Source: Porogramme epimiltina (taxonomy: Eukaryota > Basidiomycota > Agaricomycetes > Polyporales > Polyporaceae). From it: a stretch of DNA of 64,000 nucleotides. Location: the NCBI GenBank assembly GCA_900155495.1, contig FTLJ01000078.1, forward strand, positions 62,001 to 126,000, given 5' to 3'. This document shows, in pieces, positions 31,204-43,669 of this stretch; the first letter of the stretch is position 1; each line of letters opens with the position of its first letter. The notes beneath the pieces were generated by a model that saw only the letters and a program-made list of their open reading frames with translations, was not told where the DNA came from and searched no databases. Both the position numbers and the translations under genes were made by a program.

Positions 31204-33775
31204 ATGCCATGTCTGTGGAGGTCTTGTCGCTCCTTTGCTTCCAGTCTGAGACTCTACTCGACTGTTGCTCGTGATGCAGTGGTGCTCCGACCATATCAAG
31301 AGTCGTGTCTGGATGCCTGTGTTGATGCTCTCAAAAAGGGTGCAACCCGCATTGGAGTTTCTCTTCCTACTGGTGCTGGAAAGACTACCGTCTTCATCTC
31401 CCTATTGTCTCGGATCCCAACCCCGGCTTTGGCCCCAGAAGCTACCCGTTCCCTAATCATTGTGAACAGTGTTGAACTTGCACGACAAACGGCCGAACAA
31501 ACTCGGCGACTCTTCCCCGAGTGGAGTGTGGAAATCGAGCAGGGAAAACATCAGGCTTCGGGTACCGCAGACGTGTACGCACGCCGATATTTTCTTTGGT
31601 TGTCGGAGCACCCCTCACGGGATATCTATAGCACAGTGGCGACATTCCAGACGTTACTACGTAGTAACAGGTTGGAAAAGTTTCCCGCACAATATCTGAA
31701 AGCGCTCATAGTCGACGAAGCCCACCATGCTGCCGCCCCCGCGTGAGCCTCTTCATTTGACCTGTAGTGCGCACCTCGTCATTATCTATACCATTCTCAA
31801 GGTACCGTCGCATTCTATCCTGCTTTGACCACGAAATCAAGCACCCGGACGAGACGTTTACCCCTCCCGCTATCCAACATCGTATACCAATCCTCGGCTT
31901 CTCGGCGACCTTCAGTCGGCACGATGGACTCGCGCTGAGCTCCGTGTTCCAAGAGATAGTGTACCACAGAGACTTTTTGGAGATGATCAAGGAGCAATGG
32001 TATGCGTATTAAGACCTATCATCGTAGCGCACTCCTGGACATCTTATATTATAGGCTCTGCAATGTTCGTTTCACGACAGTCCTTGCAAGCATCGATCTC
32101 AGTAACGTTACTGTCAACTCCCGCTCCGGTGACTTCAACCCAACCAGTTTGGGGGAAATCGTGGACACCGACACCGTGAACGAGCTCATCGTCCGCACGT
32201 GGCTGGACAAAGCAGGTCAGCTAAGTTGACTTGTCTGTGTGTGCCTTTCCGGTCAGCCATACTCAATGATGGTATCCCAGCGGAGCGCAAGTCTACGCTA
32301 GTGTTTTGCGTCACTGTCGGGCATGTACACAGGGTTACCGCAGCCTTCAAGACTGCAGGTGTCGATGCCAGACAGGTGCACGCCGGAACTCCGGCTGCTG
32401 AACGGCGCACCTTGTTGCAAGCCTTCAAGAATGGAGAGTTTCCGGTGCTAGTGAACTGCGGTGGGTTTGAGCACTACCGAGCGTTGACGATAGCGAGCTA
32501 ACATGTCTGGTTAGCTGTGCTCACGGAGGGCGCGGACATCCCCAACATCGATTGCGTTCTGGTGGCCCGGCCAACGAAATCTCGCAACGTTTATGCTCAG
32601 ATGGTAGAGGACTCGTTCCTTGTTATGTCGACTCTCATCTTACCGTTCGCTAGATTGGCCGTGGCATGCGTCTGTCACCAAACACTGGCAAAGAGGACTG
32701 CCGCATTATTGACATCGTGGAGTCTCAACAGCGCGTTGGAGGCGTGGTCTCTGTGCCCACCCTACTGGGACTAGATCCATTGACACTGAACCAGGGTAGA
32801 TGTCACATAGAATGAGCGGTCCTCGTGTGGCTGATCATATTGCTAGACGAGACTCTTGAGAGCCTTGAACAACGCCTGATGGAGAAGCGACTGGCGGAAG
32901 ACGAAGACGAAAATCATCTCGTTGACGAAGCCGAGGATACTAATGAGCTCACCCGGAATAGGGTGAATGGCAATGTCCCACGTCCGAAGTCCGTGATCTA
33001 CATCGACCACGATGACCCCTTCGCTCTCGCAGATCAAGGATCTGGGGATCCTAACCTCCATTCGATAACCAGAAATGCATGGGTGTGTTGTGGTGACAGT
33101 GTATACGTGCTCGAGTGTCTAGGGAAGGGTTTCATCCGCATCGACCCGGTAGAGGGTGACCATCCGGAGGGGGGTACGTATCTTTAAAATGAGCTACCGG
33201 CCTCCTGACTGATAGGCTTGTTACATTCATAGCCAAATTTTCTGCGAGCTATACTCCCACCACTCTCGCCTCAGGTACCGCATCCATGCTCAAGATCTCG
33301 CCCTTTCGGCGCAGTAAAAAGATCTCGGACGCTGCGACGCTGGGGGATGCGGTTCGGGGGTGCGATACCTATGCGAAGAGCGTCGTGCAGGGGCCTATGA
33401 ATCTCGCGCTGCTTCGCTCGGCGCGGTGGCGGTTCCAGCCAGCTACGCCCAATCAGATGCAGATCGTGCTCAAAAGGTGGCATGGTCGTAAGGCGGTGTC
33501 CACCGTACACGATGGAGAGAAGACGTCTTCAAAGGAAGTGATGTTAAACCAAATGACCAAAGGAGAGGCTGCCAACATCATCACTCGGCTGAAGCACGGA
33601 GCCATGGTGTGTTTCTACCATGCTTAGCTCCCACGCACAACTCAGTTGGTGATCTGCGCAGAAACGTTATGAGAAGAAGCAAGAGCTGGCGAAACGAGAA
33701 CTCTTGAAGAAAATATATCTTCCTTGGCAAGCAAGGCAGGAGGTCAAAGTGGGGCCGCTTCCCGTACCAGCCTGA
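31204..33775 (+). CDS. IRC3: Mitochondrial SF2 DNA helicase of the IRC3 type
   Basis: SSL2-like/DEAH-box superfamily 2 helicase; in yeast Irc3 maintains mitochondrial DNA. The N-terminus is Arg/Ser/Leu-rich with no acids ([20 protein letters not shown]), a likely mitochondrial presequence. Motifs in order: [10 protein letters not shown] (Q-like), [12 protein letters not shown] (I), [11 protein letters not shown] (spliced), [12 protein letters not shown] (II), [10 protein letters not shown] (III), [40 protein letters not shown] (V) and RNVYAQMIGRGMRL (VI, spliced). A C-terminal extension of about 250 residues with an acidic stretch follows. Several short introns are needed, one with its donor at GT|gtacgc in the presequence exon. 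Family membership is firm; the Irc3 assignment rests on the leader and overall layout. Confidence 0.88.
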
Positions 33776-33829
33776 GGCGTCCATTCGTATTGTGGATAGT
33801 GTAATAGCATACAGTATTCTTCGATTAAT

Positions 33830-36800
33830 TTAACGACCATTGCTGCTCAAGCTGGACAGTCTCGGGGAGACCGCATGCTCGCTCTGCAGAGTGTACACCG
33901 CCGCCAACTGCGCCTGCGCAACCATGCGGTCGAGGCTCTCCGGGCTCAAGAACGCGTCCGGGTCCTGCGAGAGCGTGGCGAGCATCGACCCGACGAGCGA
34001 GTCGCCCGCGCCCGTCACGTTCACGATCTTCTCCTCGGGGACCTGGATCGGCGGGAAGTGCTTGAGGACGACGACGCTCGTGCCCGCCGCGTTGCGCGCG
34101 ACGAGCTGGCGCGCGGCGACGTTGCTCGCCTCGAGGGCCCACGCGGAGCCCCGCACGGCGTCCTCGCCCGAGACGCGGAACGCGGCGACGAGCCCGCGCT
34201 CGCCGCACTTGATGACGAGGTGCTGGAAGAAGGGGAGGAGGTTGATCGCCATCTGCGCGATGCCGTTCTCGACGAGGAAGGCGAGGGTGCCGGACGCGGC
34301 GGGCGCGGAGCCCCCGTCAGGTTCGGTGAAGGCGCTGCGTCGCGCGAGGTGCTCGAGTTCCGTGCGGAAGTCGCCGCCGAGCGCCATGTCGTCCACGACT
34401 TGCCACCAATACCGGTGCGCCGTCAATTCGAGCGAGGACGAGCATGCCTCTTGATACATGTGTGCGAGCTCGAGGACGTTCGGCGTTGCGAAGGTTACTG
34501 GAGCGTGAGCAATGCCGGCAGAGTTCAACGCCGCTGCGACGGCCGGGAAGATGGTCGTGGACTTGGGCACGGAGGTTGGCTCGCTAAAAGTGCAGGGGTC
34601 AATGCGTTGTTAACACCGTGCTCCACATCTCACTGACAAGAATGCTGGGTTTCGGTCAGCACCAACTGATATAGGCGACAGATGAGTCACTTACTGCGAA
34701 TATCCTTTTGGGAGGCGTATGCAACCAGAGATTTCAATGTCTGTTGGGACATATTCGCATCCATCGCCATTATAGCAGGCTTGTGCTTCTCGAGAACATC
34801 AATTATCTAAATGGAATGTTCAACGCCGATCCAAACACTGCTACGAAGGAAACATGGACTAACCTTCGCTGCGTCGATCGTGCTAACGACGTCCATATCT
34901 GCGACCCCGCCAGTGAGGTTACCTGCGCTATCCAATACCATGTTGCACACAGCAGTACGGCCAGCGGGCACTTCAATGAGACCGTCAGTCCGCATTCCGA
35001 TTTTTTCAGAGTCGGCCACGAGGAGTTTCCCGAACCCATCTTCCCCGACGGGCGATACGAGGACAGCAGTGTGAGGCAGGTCACTAGAGGACAAGATGCG
35101 GTGCGCCGCCTCAGCGACATTACGACCGACACCACCAGCCGTGAGTGAGACTACTCCGGGAGCAGTCGTATGCAGGTTGTTGTTAGATCGGCTCGCGCCC
35201 GGGACCGGATCCGCACGAGCGGTGATGTCGACTGCCGCAGAGCCTACAACGACCAGCTTGGCTGGGGGCTAAGTAGAGTCAAAATGCGCATTAGGCCCCA
35301 ATCTGACTATCGGAACGCTGTTACTCACCAGAGAAGTGCTTTCCTTGGCTTTTACTGGCCGGGAGGTCGTGGAGGAATGCGTGACGTGAGGGTGTGAGGC
35401 CCCAGAGCGAGTTCCTGCCAGCTGCGCATACGCAGCGGCAATCTGACCACCTATACACTTGGTGTGAGATCGTGGTTGAACGGACTGGCGCGTATTATGA
35501 CTGACCAACAGTGGCAGTATTCTCAATGAGAGCAATGTCTATGACAAGGTAAGCATATGCGGACACAGACACTTTGTCGGACAACTCACTACTTGCCAAT
35601 GATTTGCCAGAAGTCAGCTCTCCAACTCGTTTGAGTAGCCAAGGTGTAGCCTCCTTTCCTCTTCGGCTTATACCATTCGCCTCTGATTCCTGGACAGCTT
35701 GCTCTACGGCCCGCTGTAGCTCTTCGCCCACAGCCTCATACTGTTCCGGAATGGGGACAGCGAACAACGCGCCGTTCGACATGCCGAGTTGCTCGTGAGT
35801 GCCTAAAAGGAAACGGGCTTAGACAATGATTGACTGTGAATGAATGCACCATACGGAGAATCTGGGCAGCGGTCACAGGATCTTCGACTCGCCACGGACT
35901 CTATAACACTCGTTAGCACACCGTATCACCGTTATTTGAGGTTGTCTTACCTTGAAGCCACTCTTCCGGCTATAGAAAGCCGGGAAATCGTCCGTCGAGC
36001 TGTACGACACAACTGGGACACCCAGTGTTTCCTGCGATATCATTGAATGTGATGACCTCATTGAGCATCTGCGGGATAAGACGGACCAAGTACTCTAATG
36101 TCCTGAGGAAAGGGAATGAAATAGACAAACTACATGTCGAAACTGCAAAGCTTACCTTCCGATATCCAGAATTGACTTGACACCGGCCGACACAAGGCCG
36201 ACGGGACAACGCGTGAGCTCATGGAGGTCGGCGGATATGTCCATGGCTGTAGTACCGTCATTTGAGGACCGCGTTCTTCAGTACGATCACACGCAACTCA
36301 CTGGACTCAGCACCACGGTGTACCCCTCCAAGCCTAAATGACGGTTCAGGTGGGAGTAATATGGAATGGGCAATCCATAATATTTACCCTCCAGTAGAGA
36401 ACACCTGCATAGTTTTGAAAACGAAGGACTATTGCTGGTGTTTCTATGGTACTCACCTTGATACCGGCTAGAGCAGCGAGTATGAGGGTAGTGCTGCAAG
36501 TAGTCCCCTGGTAGGAACGCTCGTGGGTACATCTCCTCAGCGTAAACACACGAATTGGTTCTACTCACTCCATCCCGCTTGGTAGCAATAGCTGCGCCGA
36601 GGTCCCTGCGCGACAGCTTCACAGCGGTAGGGTTCTTTGCCACGTCCGCGAGGCGTTCGAGCTCATGAGGCTCTAGGCCGATCTTGACCCGGCCTTCAAT
36701 GAGACCGATGGTGGCGGGGACAGCGCCAGCCTTGCGGACGTTGCTCTCGACAGACAGCGCCGTCTCGCGGTTGGCGGGGTACGGCATTCCATGCGTGACG

Positions 36801-36982
36801 ATTGTCGTCTCGAGCGCGACGACGGGGCGACCATGGGCGAGAGCCTCCTGGACCTCGGGGTGGACGTCAATGGGGGCGTGCTCCTTGAGCGCGGCGGCGA
36901 GCGACGCGATGGGCCGCTTGCATCTGAGGGCCGCGGTGGTGGGTCTGAGGAGAGGAGCGGCGCGTCGCTGGAGGAAAGACAT
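33830..36982 (-). CDS. Fused pseudouridine-5'-phosphate glycosidase / pseudouridine kinase
   Basis: Bifunctional enzyme for pseudouridine breakdown: the PfkB half phosphorylates pseudouridine, the PsuG half splits the product into uracil and ribose 5-phosphate. The start at 36982 gives a leader MSFLQRRAAPLLRPTTAALRCKRP that looks mitochondrial. The PsuG part follows: ALAHGRPVVALETTIVTHGMPYPANRETA, VKLSRRDLGAAIATKRDG, TTCSTTLILAALAGIKV, MDISADLHELTRCPVGLVSAGVKSILDIGR, LGVPVVSY, DFPAFYSRKSGFK. Then the kinase: VVVGSAAVDITA, LTAGGVGRNVAEAAHRI, VSPVGEDGFGKLL, GLIEVPAGRTAVCNMVLD and the catalytic VNVTGAGDSLVGSML near the C-terminus, with the base Asp in GAGD. Many short introns interrupt it. Such fusions are known in fungi and other eukaryotes. 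Confidence 0.93.
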
Positions 36983-37189
36983 CACTGGCAGTCCGGTACT
37001 GGCAGTGGGGAGGGCGAACCCATGACGCACCCGCCCGAGTCAAGGTCTCCCTCCTCCTTAGCATCCGGCCCGGCGTCCGGCAGCTGTGGCGTCCTGGACG
37101 TTGCGGGCAGGCTCCGCCGCGGACCACGACCGAGATTGGCCTGGAGGCTATCGCTTGTGCACGCGCATTGACAGCCACTTGTGCCTCGA

Positions 37190-37782
37190 ATGGCCGCCGC
37201 TTCATCTTCGCCGGCTGCGTCGATCGAGGCGCGACTCGACGTCCCGGAGGGGACGTGCGTGTTGACATACCAGCCTCTCGACGTCCAAAAGATCATACAA
37301 TCCGTCGGGGACGATGGCGCGGGGGCTACGGCGGTATTCATCGGGACCACACGCAACTCGTTCAAAGGCAAGGCAGATTCCGCATTGCTCGCGTGCGACT
37401 ACGACATTCACACCCGATGGCGACAGGCAGAGTCGTCACTAGACTAGACTACCAGGCTTACAGCAAACTCGCCATAAAGACCATGGCAAACATCCTCCAC
37501 GCCGCCCACGTCGCGCATTCGCGCTCAGACCACCAGCCCACGTCCGCTGATACACCTGCCCACTCGTTGATCCGCTCCGCCGTCCATCATCGATTAGGGA
37601 CGGTCCCTGTGGGCGAGCCCTCGATCGTGATCGCGGTGTCTTCTCCCCACCGGAAGGAGGCTTTCATGGCGTGCGAGCAGATCCTGGAGGAGGTGAAGCT
37701 GAAGGCGCAGATCTGGAAGCGGGAATTCTACGAGGGGGAGCGGGAGGAGGATGCTGAATGGAAGGCGAATGCTGGACATTGA
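37190..37782 (+). CDS. Molybdopterin synthase catalytic (large) subunit, MoaE/MOCS2B
   Basis: Forms molybdopterin from cyclic pyranopterin phosphate in molybdenum-cofactor synthesis, with a thiocarboxylated MoaD-type partner. Two exons (37190-37367, 37427-37782) give 177 residues. Conserved blocks: GATAVFIGTTRNSFKG spliced to RVVTRLDYQAYSKLAIKTM, HHRLGTVPVGEPSIVIAVSSPHRKEAF and KLKAQIWKREFYEG, the last holding the active-site Lys pair. The intron begins with GC, not GT (AG|gcaagg ... cag), and this is the only join I found that keeps the family sequence intact. It is transcribed divergently from the pseudouridine gene, with about 207 bp between starts. A molybdoenzyme such as nitrate reductase would need it. 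Confidence 0.92.
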
Positions 37783-37899
37783 CCACGAGGGCGGGGATGT
37801 TGGGGAGTGTATTGGAAAACCGTGTACGGCTGCCGGTTCATCAGTTCCTACGAGCTTGTACACTCGACTTCTGAGGCACTTACGACAACCCCCGTGGGA

Positions 37900-39261
37900 T
37901 CAGTCCACCTTCCATTTCTTTGTCACGATGTCGTCGTCGTTGCTCACGAGGAGCTCGATAGACCATATAATGAGGGTGAAGAAGATATTCATCCACCTCC
38001 ACCAGACCTGAGAGGAGTGGTCGAGCACTGGCCAGGGACGTGTCAGACGCTGGAGATGCTAGATGTACTCGGAACTCACTGAGCAGGTGAGAATAGACGG
38101 TGACAAAGATGGATTGCCGGTAGGTGAGGAGGAGATACGTCAACTTGGACGTCTGATCCGAGTAGTGAGCATCCTTGCGGCGTGGATGACGCGAGAGACG
38201 CACCGGCCGGCCTTCCCAGCCATTGTCGACGCCACCCTCGTCTTCCCAGCTGTCAGCGCCTATGTTGGGAAGGATCCGCGAGGCAAAGTGAAGCACGATG
38301 AGCCGGTAGACGAGCGCGAACAGCACCGGCTTGGGCAACGTGTTCGACACAAAGTTCACCAGGGTCTGCAGGTGGGGGAGGATGTTCGACAGCAGAGGGG
38401 TGCTAAAACACGTCGTGAGAGACTGAAACCCAGTTGCAAGAGGAGAACATACTAGGAGAGGGCTGAATCCATGACGAGAGCGTCATCCACGCCGCACAGC
38501 CAAACGTTGTAGGCAACGACGAGAGCCATGCAACTCGTCTCGATCACGTTCGTGCGGCGAAGGGCAAACCCGATAAACGTCAGGAAGATCAGTGTAGTCA
38601 GCGCGACACCGAGCAGCGTCGAGGAGAGTGGGGAGTCCGCCGCCGTAGGATAAGACTATGCGAGACAAAAACTGTGAGCACGCGTCGCAGAGGCACGCCG
38701 CTTGGAAAAGTACTCACAACAACAATCCACCACGCCGACGCGACATACGCCGCAGCTGCACCGACGAGCAACCCAAATTGGTATCCTTCTCCTTCATCGA
38801 CAAGCTCCTTCCCAACCTGACCGAGACGCTGCGCGACAAGAAGGCTCGACATTCCCTCCAGAACGATGAACCCGGGGCTTGACCACTGCAGGAACGTGCC
38901 CCACCACGACGCTGTTGTGGTGAGCCACGGGCTGACAGACTCGGAGAAGACGTTGAAGCAGACGAGGAGGAGGAACGGGTGCATTGGCACCTGAAGGATG
39001 CTGAGTGCGGGCGAGCCCCAGAAGAGGACGAGCGTGCCATGAATGAGGGAATGGAGGAATAGGAGGAATGAGAGGAGAAGGAAGGCGGACTTGGAGAGCG
39101 TCGAGAGCGTGAGGGGGAGGTATATCAGGATCTGGGATACGGTGGAGAGCCTGCGTACAAGGAGGAGGTTAGAGTCCGCGTCGCGTGAGCCGTCGGGGAG
39201 GGGCGCGATGCACTCACCGCGCTGTGCTGGACACCGCATGCCAGAGAAACCAGGGAGCCAT
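37900..39261 (-). CDS. ICE2: ICE2-family ER membrane protein
   Basis: Multi-pass ER protein; in yeast Ice2 is required for cortical ER inheritance and ER growth and restrains the Nem1-Spo7 phosphatase. The start at 39261 (MAPWFLWHAVSSTAR) is spliced to LSTVSQILIYLPLTLSTLSKSAFLLLSFLLFLHSLIHGTL. Hydrophobic helices continue through QVPMHPFLLLVCFNVFSES, VGAAAAYVASAWWIVV, STLLGVALTTLIFLTFIGFAL and VLFALVYRLIVLHFASRILP. The C-terminal part SKLTYLLLTYRQSIFVTVYSHLLL followed by WWRWMNIFFTLIIWSIELLVSNDD is the block I recognise from this family. The frame is also open to an ATG at 39417, which would add 52 residues. About six introns. The assignment is from overall pattern, so somewhat less certain than enzymes with catalytic motifs. 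Confidence 0.75.
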
Positions 39262-39556
39262 AGCTGACCGGTACCACCAGATGGGCGATACGGGAGAGCT
39301 TGTGGCCAGGGGAGGACCGCCGACGATGGCGTAAAGAGCAAAGACGCGGAGACCGCCTCGCGCGCGCACTATCAACACGTGCACCGTGCACTGCGCTCTT
39401 GGCGGCCTCAGCCGCAATGCCTTCCATACTTAATCGTGCATTGATTTTACGAGATGGCGCCTCAAAAATGAATAGTGGATTACAGTAAGATACATATTAT
39501 AAGATACATCCAAAATGCCAGAGTAGTAGGAAAGAAAGCCCGAAGCGAGGAATCAA

Positions 39557-41120
39557 TCACAGAGAGCGGTTCTGAACCGAGTCTAATGGACGAGGGAAAT
39601 TAGGTCGCCTTGGGCTCAGGAATCCCTTCGCTGCGGCAAACTCAATGCCTCTCGCGGGCGAAGTAGTGTCCGATGGAGGTACGTAGAACTTGTCGACAAT
39701 AGGAATCTGTAGTAAGTTCATCTTCGGGGTGATGACCACCATGTGATTGGTCCGGATTTCCATCCAGTCCGCTGCGGTACACGGTGAGACAACGGCATTC
39801 AAGTTATGACAAGTTACAGACCTTTCTCAAACGTAAGTGGCTCGCTCGCGATCTGTGTCATGACGACATTGAATGACTGGAACACAACGTAACGTCGGAG
39901 GCCTCACCAAAATGATATTCTCGCGCTTATCCGTCTTGGACATCTTGTAGTGGCCACCCTCGGCATACTCGTTGAACGTGCTTCCCGAAGAGAACCACTT
40001 TGACATGTTGAATGAGAGGTCCATGCACTACAAATGGTGGTTGACGTACTAGCGAGGCCGCTTCATCCGTGCGAGATGAAATGTAGCGTGTTGCGACGAC
40101 AGTTTCCCCGTCGGTAACGCAAAAGTTCATAAGGCTCGGCTTCGCAAGAATCAGGATACGAGGTGACGGGCAATAAGGGAACGGCAAAATACCTCGGTTA
40201 TACCCTCTTCCTCTAAGAGAGTATTGATGTGTGCGATAGTGTCAAGCATAGCACGCTGGATGACCGCTGGGGTGAAAGTCTTTGCCTTGGGGTCCGGCAT
40301 CTGCACAACTCCGGGTCAGATATGCTTAGACCCCGGGAGGCGAGGATATACACTGAGCACTCTCACCTTCGAGAGAAGCAACGCAAATGACCACTCGGAA
40401 TCTGTCTCACTTAGCTCGTATTCGTGAAAGGTATGCAGTGGACTCACCTGTATTGCCTTGGACCTTATTGAACAGTTCATCAGGTAGGCTCATCTGTAGT
40501 TTCCGCTTGATCTTATGAAAGTCCGCAATTCCGCCGTTGTGCATGAACTGTACGCGCTACAGTTAGCACACACATGGGAGAACTACATTTAGCTCACCAT
40601 CAGCTTGCCGTATGACCATGGGTGACAGTTGTCCAGACTTAATGTCCCAGCAGTCGTAGCACGAACATGGGCACTGCAACCAAAGACATCAAAACGGGGG
40701 AGTTAATGGCGGCCTTGGGGGGTGTGCTCACAAGACCAACGGGGACTTGGTCTTCTCGGCCAGCCGGAGGAGATTTACGTTATTCCAAGCCTATAGAATG
40801 TACGATAAACCCGCAGGTAACATATAATGCGCGCGCGGAAACATACCGGAGTCACTGAGGTGAAAATGCAAGGCTCCGTTCCGAGCTCTTCGTCGTAGAC
40901 AGAGTCATACCAGCCTGAGGGAGGCGATTGGTACCTGCCGTGCGCTCGTCTTGACATCGGAGTACTCACCTACACCAAATCCGTCTCCGTTGATGGGCCT
41001 CCGGTGGTCCAAACGTAACCTCGAGTCGAAGGCCTGGTTGATGATCGAGTGGCAGGGTCGGGTGAGGAGGTGCGAGAGCTGCACGGGCTCGGTGCCCTTG
41101 TAAATCACGAATCGGCACAT
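39557..41120 (-). CDS. DUG3: Class II glutamine amidotransferase, DUG3-type
   Basis: Ntn-hydrolase fold protein; in yeast Dug3 works with Dug2 in the alternative degradation of glutathione. The chosen start (41120) gives MCRFVIYKGTEPVQLSHLLTRP, which places the nucleophile Cys at position 2 as required after Met removal; ATGs upstream would bury it. Other family blocks: RRPINGDGFGVGWYD, PLVFAHVRATTAGTLSLDNCHPWSYGKLMFMHNGGI, FHKIKRKLQMSLPDELF, GNTDSEWSFALLLSKM, and the C-terminal NIILVASEPLTFEKADWMEIRTNHMVVITPKMNLLQIPI. About ten short exons. The arrangement and length match fungal DUG3. Confidence 0.93.
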
Positions 41121-41444
41121 AGCGTCGTGGTGGTGGGGGTTGAAGTCGGGATGTTTCGGCACACAGCGGTGGGGATCCGGGGAGTACACGGAGTGAGGCA
41201 GCGGAGGTGGAACATGGCGACATCGCGGCTCATTTATGGGCTCCAGTGCCTTCCGCTTCAGATCCTCCGCGGCGCTCACTGGGCCATCGGCACATGCCGA
41301 AGAGTCAGACTCGACACATCACCTTCCAATGACCTCACGCGAGTTTTGTGCATAACTCCAAGCGATTTCCATGCCATTGCACTGGGTAGAATACACGTGT
41401 ACACTTCTTCCAATTCACTATCCTTCTCAGACTAGTCAAGAGCG
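41121..41444. other. Intergenic region
   Basis: Between the DUG3 start and the PCM1 stop, both minus strand. It must contain the DUG3 promoter and the PCM1 3' UTR. No clear motif seen. Confidence 0.45.
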
Positions 41445-43385
41445 CTACAAGAAATCGGACGGACGCCTCGCCGAATCGCCGCCGACCTCATCATAGACAA
41501 GCCCCGCCACCCGGAACGCGAGGTCTGCGAAACATCGCCAGCGGGAACATGGACGAATCAGCATAGCTGAGAATTATGAGACATATGAAACTCACCGTCG
41601 GCCTGGCTCCTAACAGATGCCTCCGCGTACACACGGACGACATCCTCCGTCCCACTCGGCCGTACGAATGACCGGCCTCCCTGGTAACGCCGCACGAGGT
41701 CGTCGATCTTGCCCTGAAGCCCCGGAGGGCTGGTCAGCCGGCGCTCCGCGTCCGTGGTCTTGAAGATGTTGCGATCGGCGACGACGACCTTTACAAGGCG
41801 GTTCGGAAGGTCTACGTAGAGCGAGTCCCACTCCAGACCGCTGTACGATTTGTGGGCTAACACGGTCTCCACAAGGAGCATGTCTGAGAGCGCATCGCCA
41901 ACGGTCTGATTGATGACATTCGTGAGGTTGATAAGGTGGTTCAGCGCGGTTGATTGGGCGGGGGTGGAGGGCTGGTGCGTCGAAAGCTTCTCCAGCGTCT
42001 CCGGGGAGAACAAAACCGTGCCGTGCCCATTGGCCTCGAAGTAAACACCAATGTCGTAGCGTTCCGCAGCGTGATGCAAGTGCTTGACACCTGTCGGCAC
42101 ACATTTCACGGGAAGACGCTGTGCGCTCCATGTCAATCTGGTGTGTCTCAGCAGGCACAACAACCGACGCACCTCTGAGAGGTATTTAGTCGAGCCACCG
42201 TTAGCATATGCAGTCTGCACGATGCCCACGTGAATCTGGCCCTCTAAACCCGCTGTCTTGGTGAGATCCACGATGAAAGCTGCCACGAGGGCAGCGATCT
42301 TGTCGCCGTCGAGCATGTGGAAATGACTATGGTCGTCCAGGTAGTAGTAAATGAGACGGTCGGCATCGCCATCCAAGCTGCAAGCTCGTTGACCCGGTTT
42401 GAGAACGGAAGCGAGCGAAGGGGGTAGCTTTTGAGATGTCTTGACGAAGTCGGCACCACACGCGTGGTTGAGAGCTCCAAGGGTGTCGATCGCAGTGTTT
42501 TGGAGGACGATTGGTAACGATTCGCCGAGGAGCGCGACAAGCTTTTCTCCTACAATTGCGCCCACACCATTGGCGCAGTCTATAACAAGAGGAGGAAGGG
42601 CAGGTTTGCCGGTCTAGGACGCGTGTTACTAGAGCCCCTGGTCGGAGACGCACATTGCGACTCACCACCAATTTCTTGAAGGCTCCGCTGAGCTTTTGCA
42701 AGTATCCCTCTTCGGAGTCATCGCCGTACGAGTCTTTGGTTCCCTTCGTGTTGATAGCCTTGACGAGATAGTGAAGCACAGGCGTAGTGGTAACGCCGGC
42801 ATCACGAGCCTCGACGCCCATGGCCTTGAACCCGTCCTCAAGTGAAGCGATCAACGCAGGCCCGGATGGGCGTGTGTCCCTTGCATACACAACTCTTGCC
42901 GGCTTGGACAAGTCAATCCTAAGGTCCGTAACTAGGCCCTTCAATGCTTCAATGAGGGCTTTCGTGGTGGGCGCATTGGCCAGAGTGGTGGCATGGGTCT
43001 CCCAGGATGCCTCAAGCATCTCGCCTCGCGGGTCGACAAGTTTAACGCCGTTGTCCTAGGAAAGTCGTTTAGATCTTCGTAAGTAGATCTCCACAAGCGT
43101 ACACACAGGCTCTGGGTTATGAGATGCCGTAACCATAACGCCAATCGTCTTGCCATCCAACTTCTTGCTCCTCAAAGCCGCAAGGAGGCCAACGCGGAAC
43201 ATAACAGGGTCCAGGGCACTTCCCCTAGGACAGGACATATCAATATTAGCATCTATGGCATGGAAGGGCCTGAAGAGTACTTACAGTGTCCTGAAGCCTG
43301 CGGTTCCATACTGGAAAAGGACGTTAGGAGGCTTGGGGTGCTGGTCGGCCAGGGACTGGATGGCGTCTACAGGTAGGTCGGACAT
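41445..43385 (-). CDS. PCM1: Phosphoacetylglucosamine mutase
   Basis: Converts N-acetylglucosamine 6-phosphate to the 1-phosphate, on the way to UDP-GlcNAc for chitin, N-glycans and GPI anchors. The start at 43385 gives [32 protein letters not shown]. The phosphoserine loop is [18 protein letters not shown], the metal loop [13 protein letters not shown], the sugar-binding region [15 protein letters not shown] and the phosphate-binding loop [18 protein letters not shown]. All four expected signatures of the alpha-D-phosphohexomutase family are thus intact, and the AGM1-specific context ([18 protein letters not shown]) is clear. Introns are short; the last exon encodes [16 protein letters not shown] before the stop at 41445. 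Confidence 0.95.
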
Positions 43386-43669
43386 GATGGGATGGAGTGA
43401 AGGGGTGAGGAAGACCGCACCACTTAGAGGGTATATAAGGGCGCGGGGCGCAGTACGCGCTGTGGCGGAGACGAATCTTGATCTCACGAAGGGCGCGGTG
43501 ACCACGTGCGACGCGGTGTCGATGATGCACTTGGACTCGGAGCCCTGTTGTTCCTTGTCCCTCATCGCCGAGCGCAGCGCCCTCCATCACTCTACATATC
43601 GCCCGCTGTACGTCTCGGACACCGCCCTACCGCAACAACACCTTCTTCCCCTTTGTATACACTCCTATC

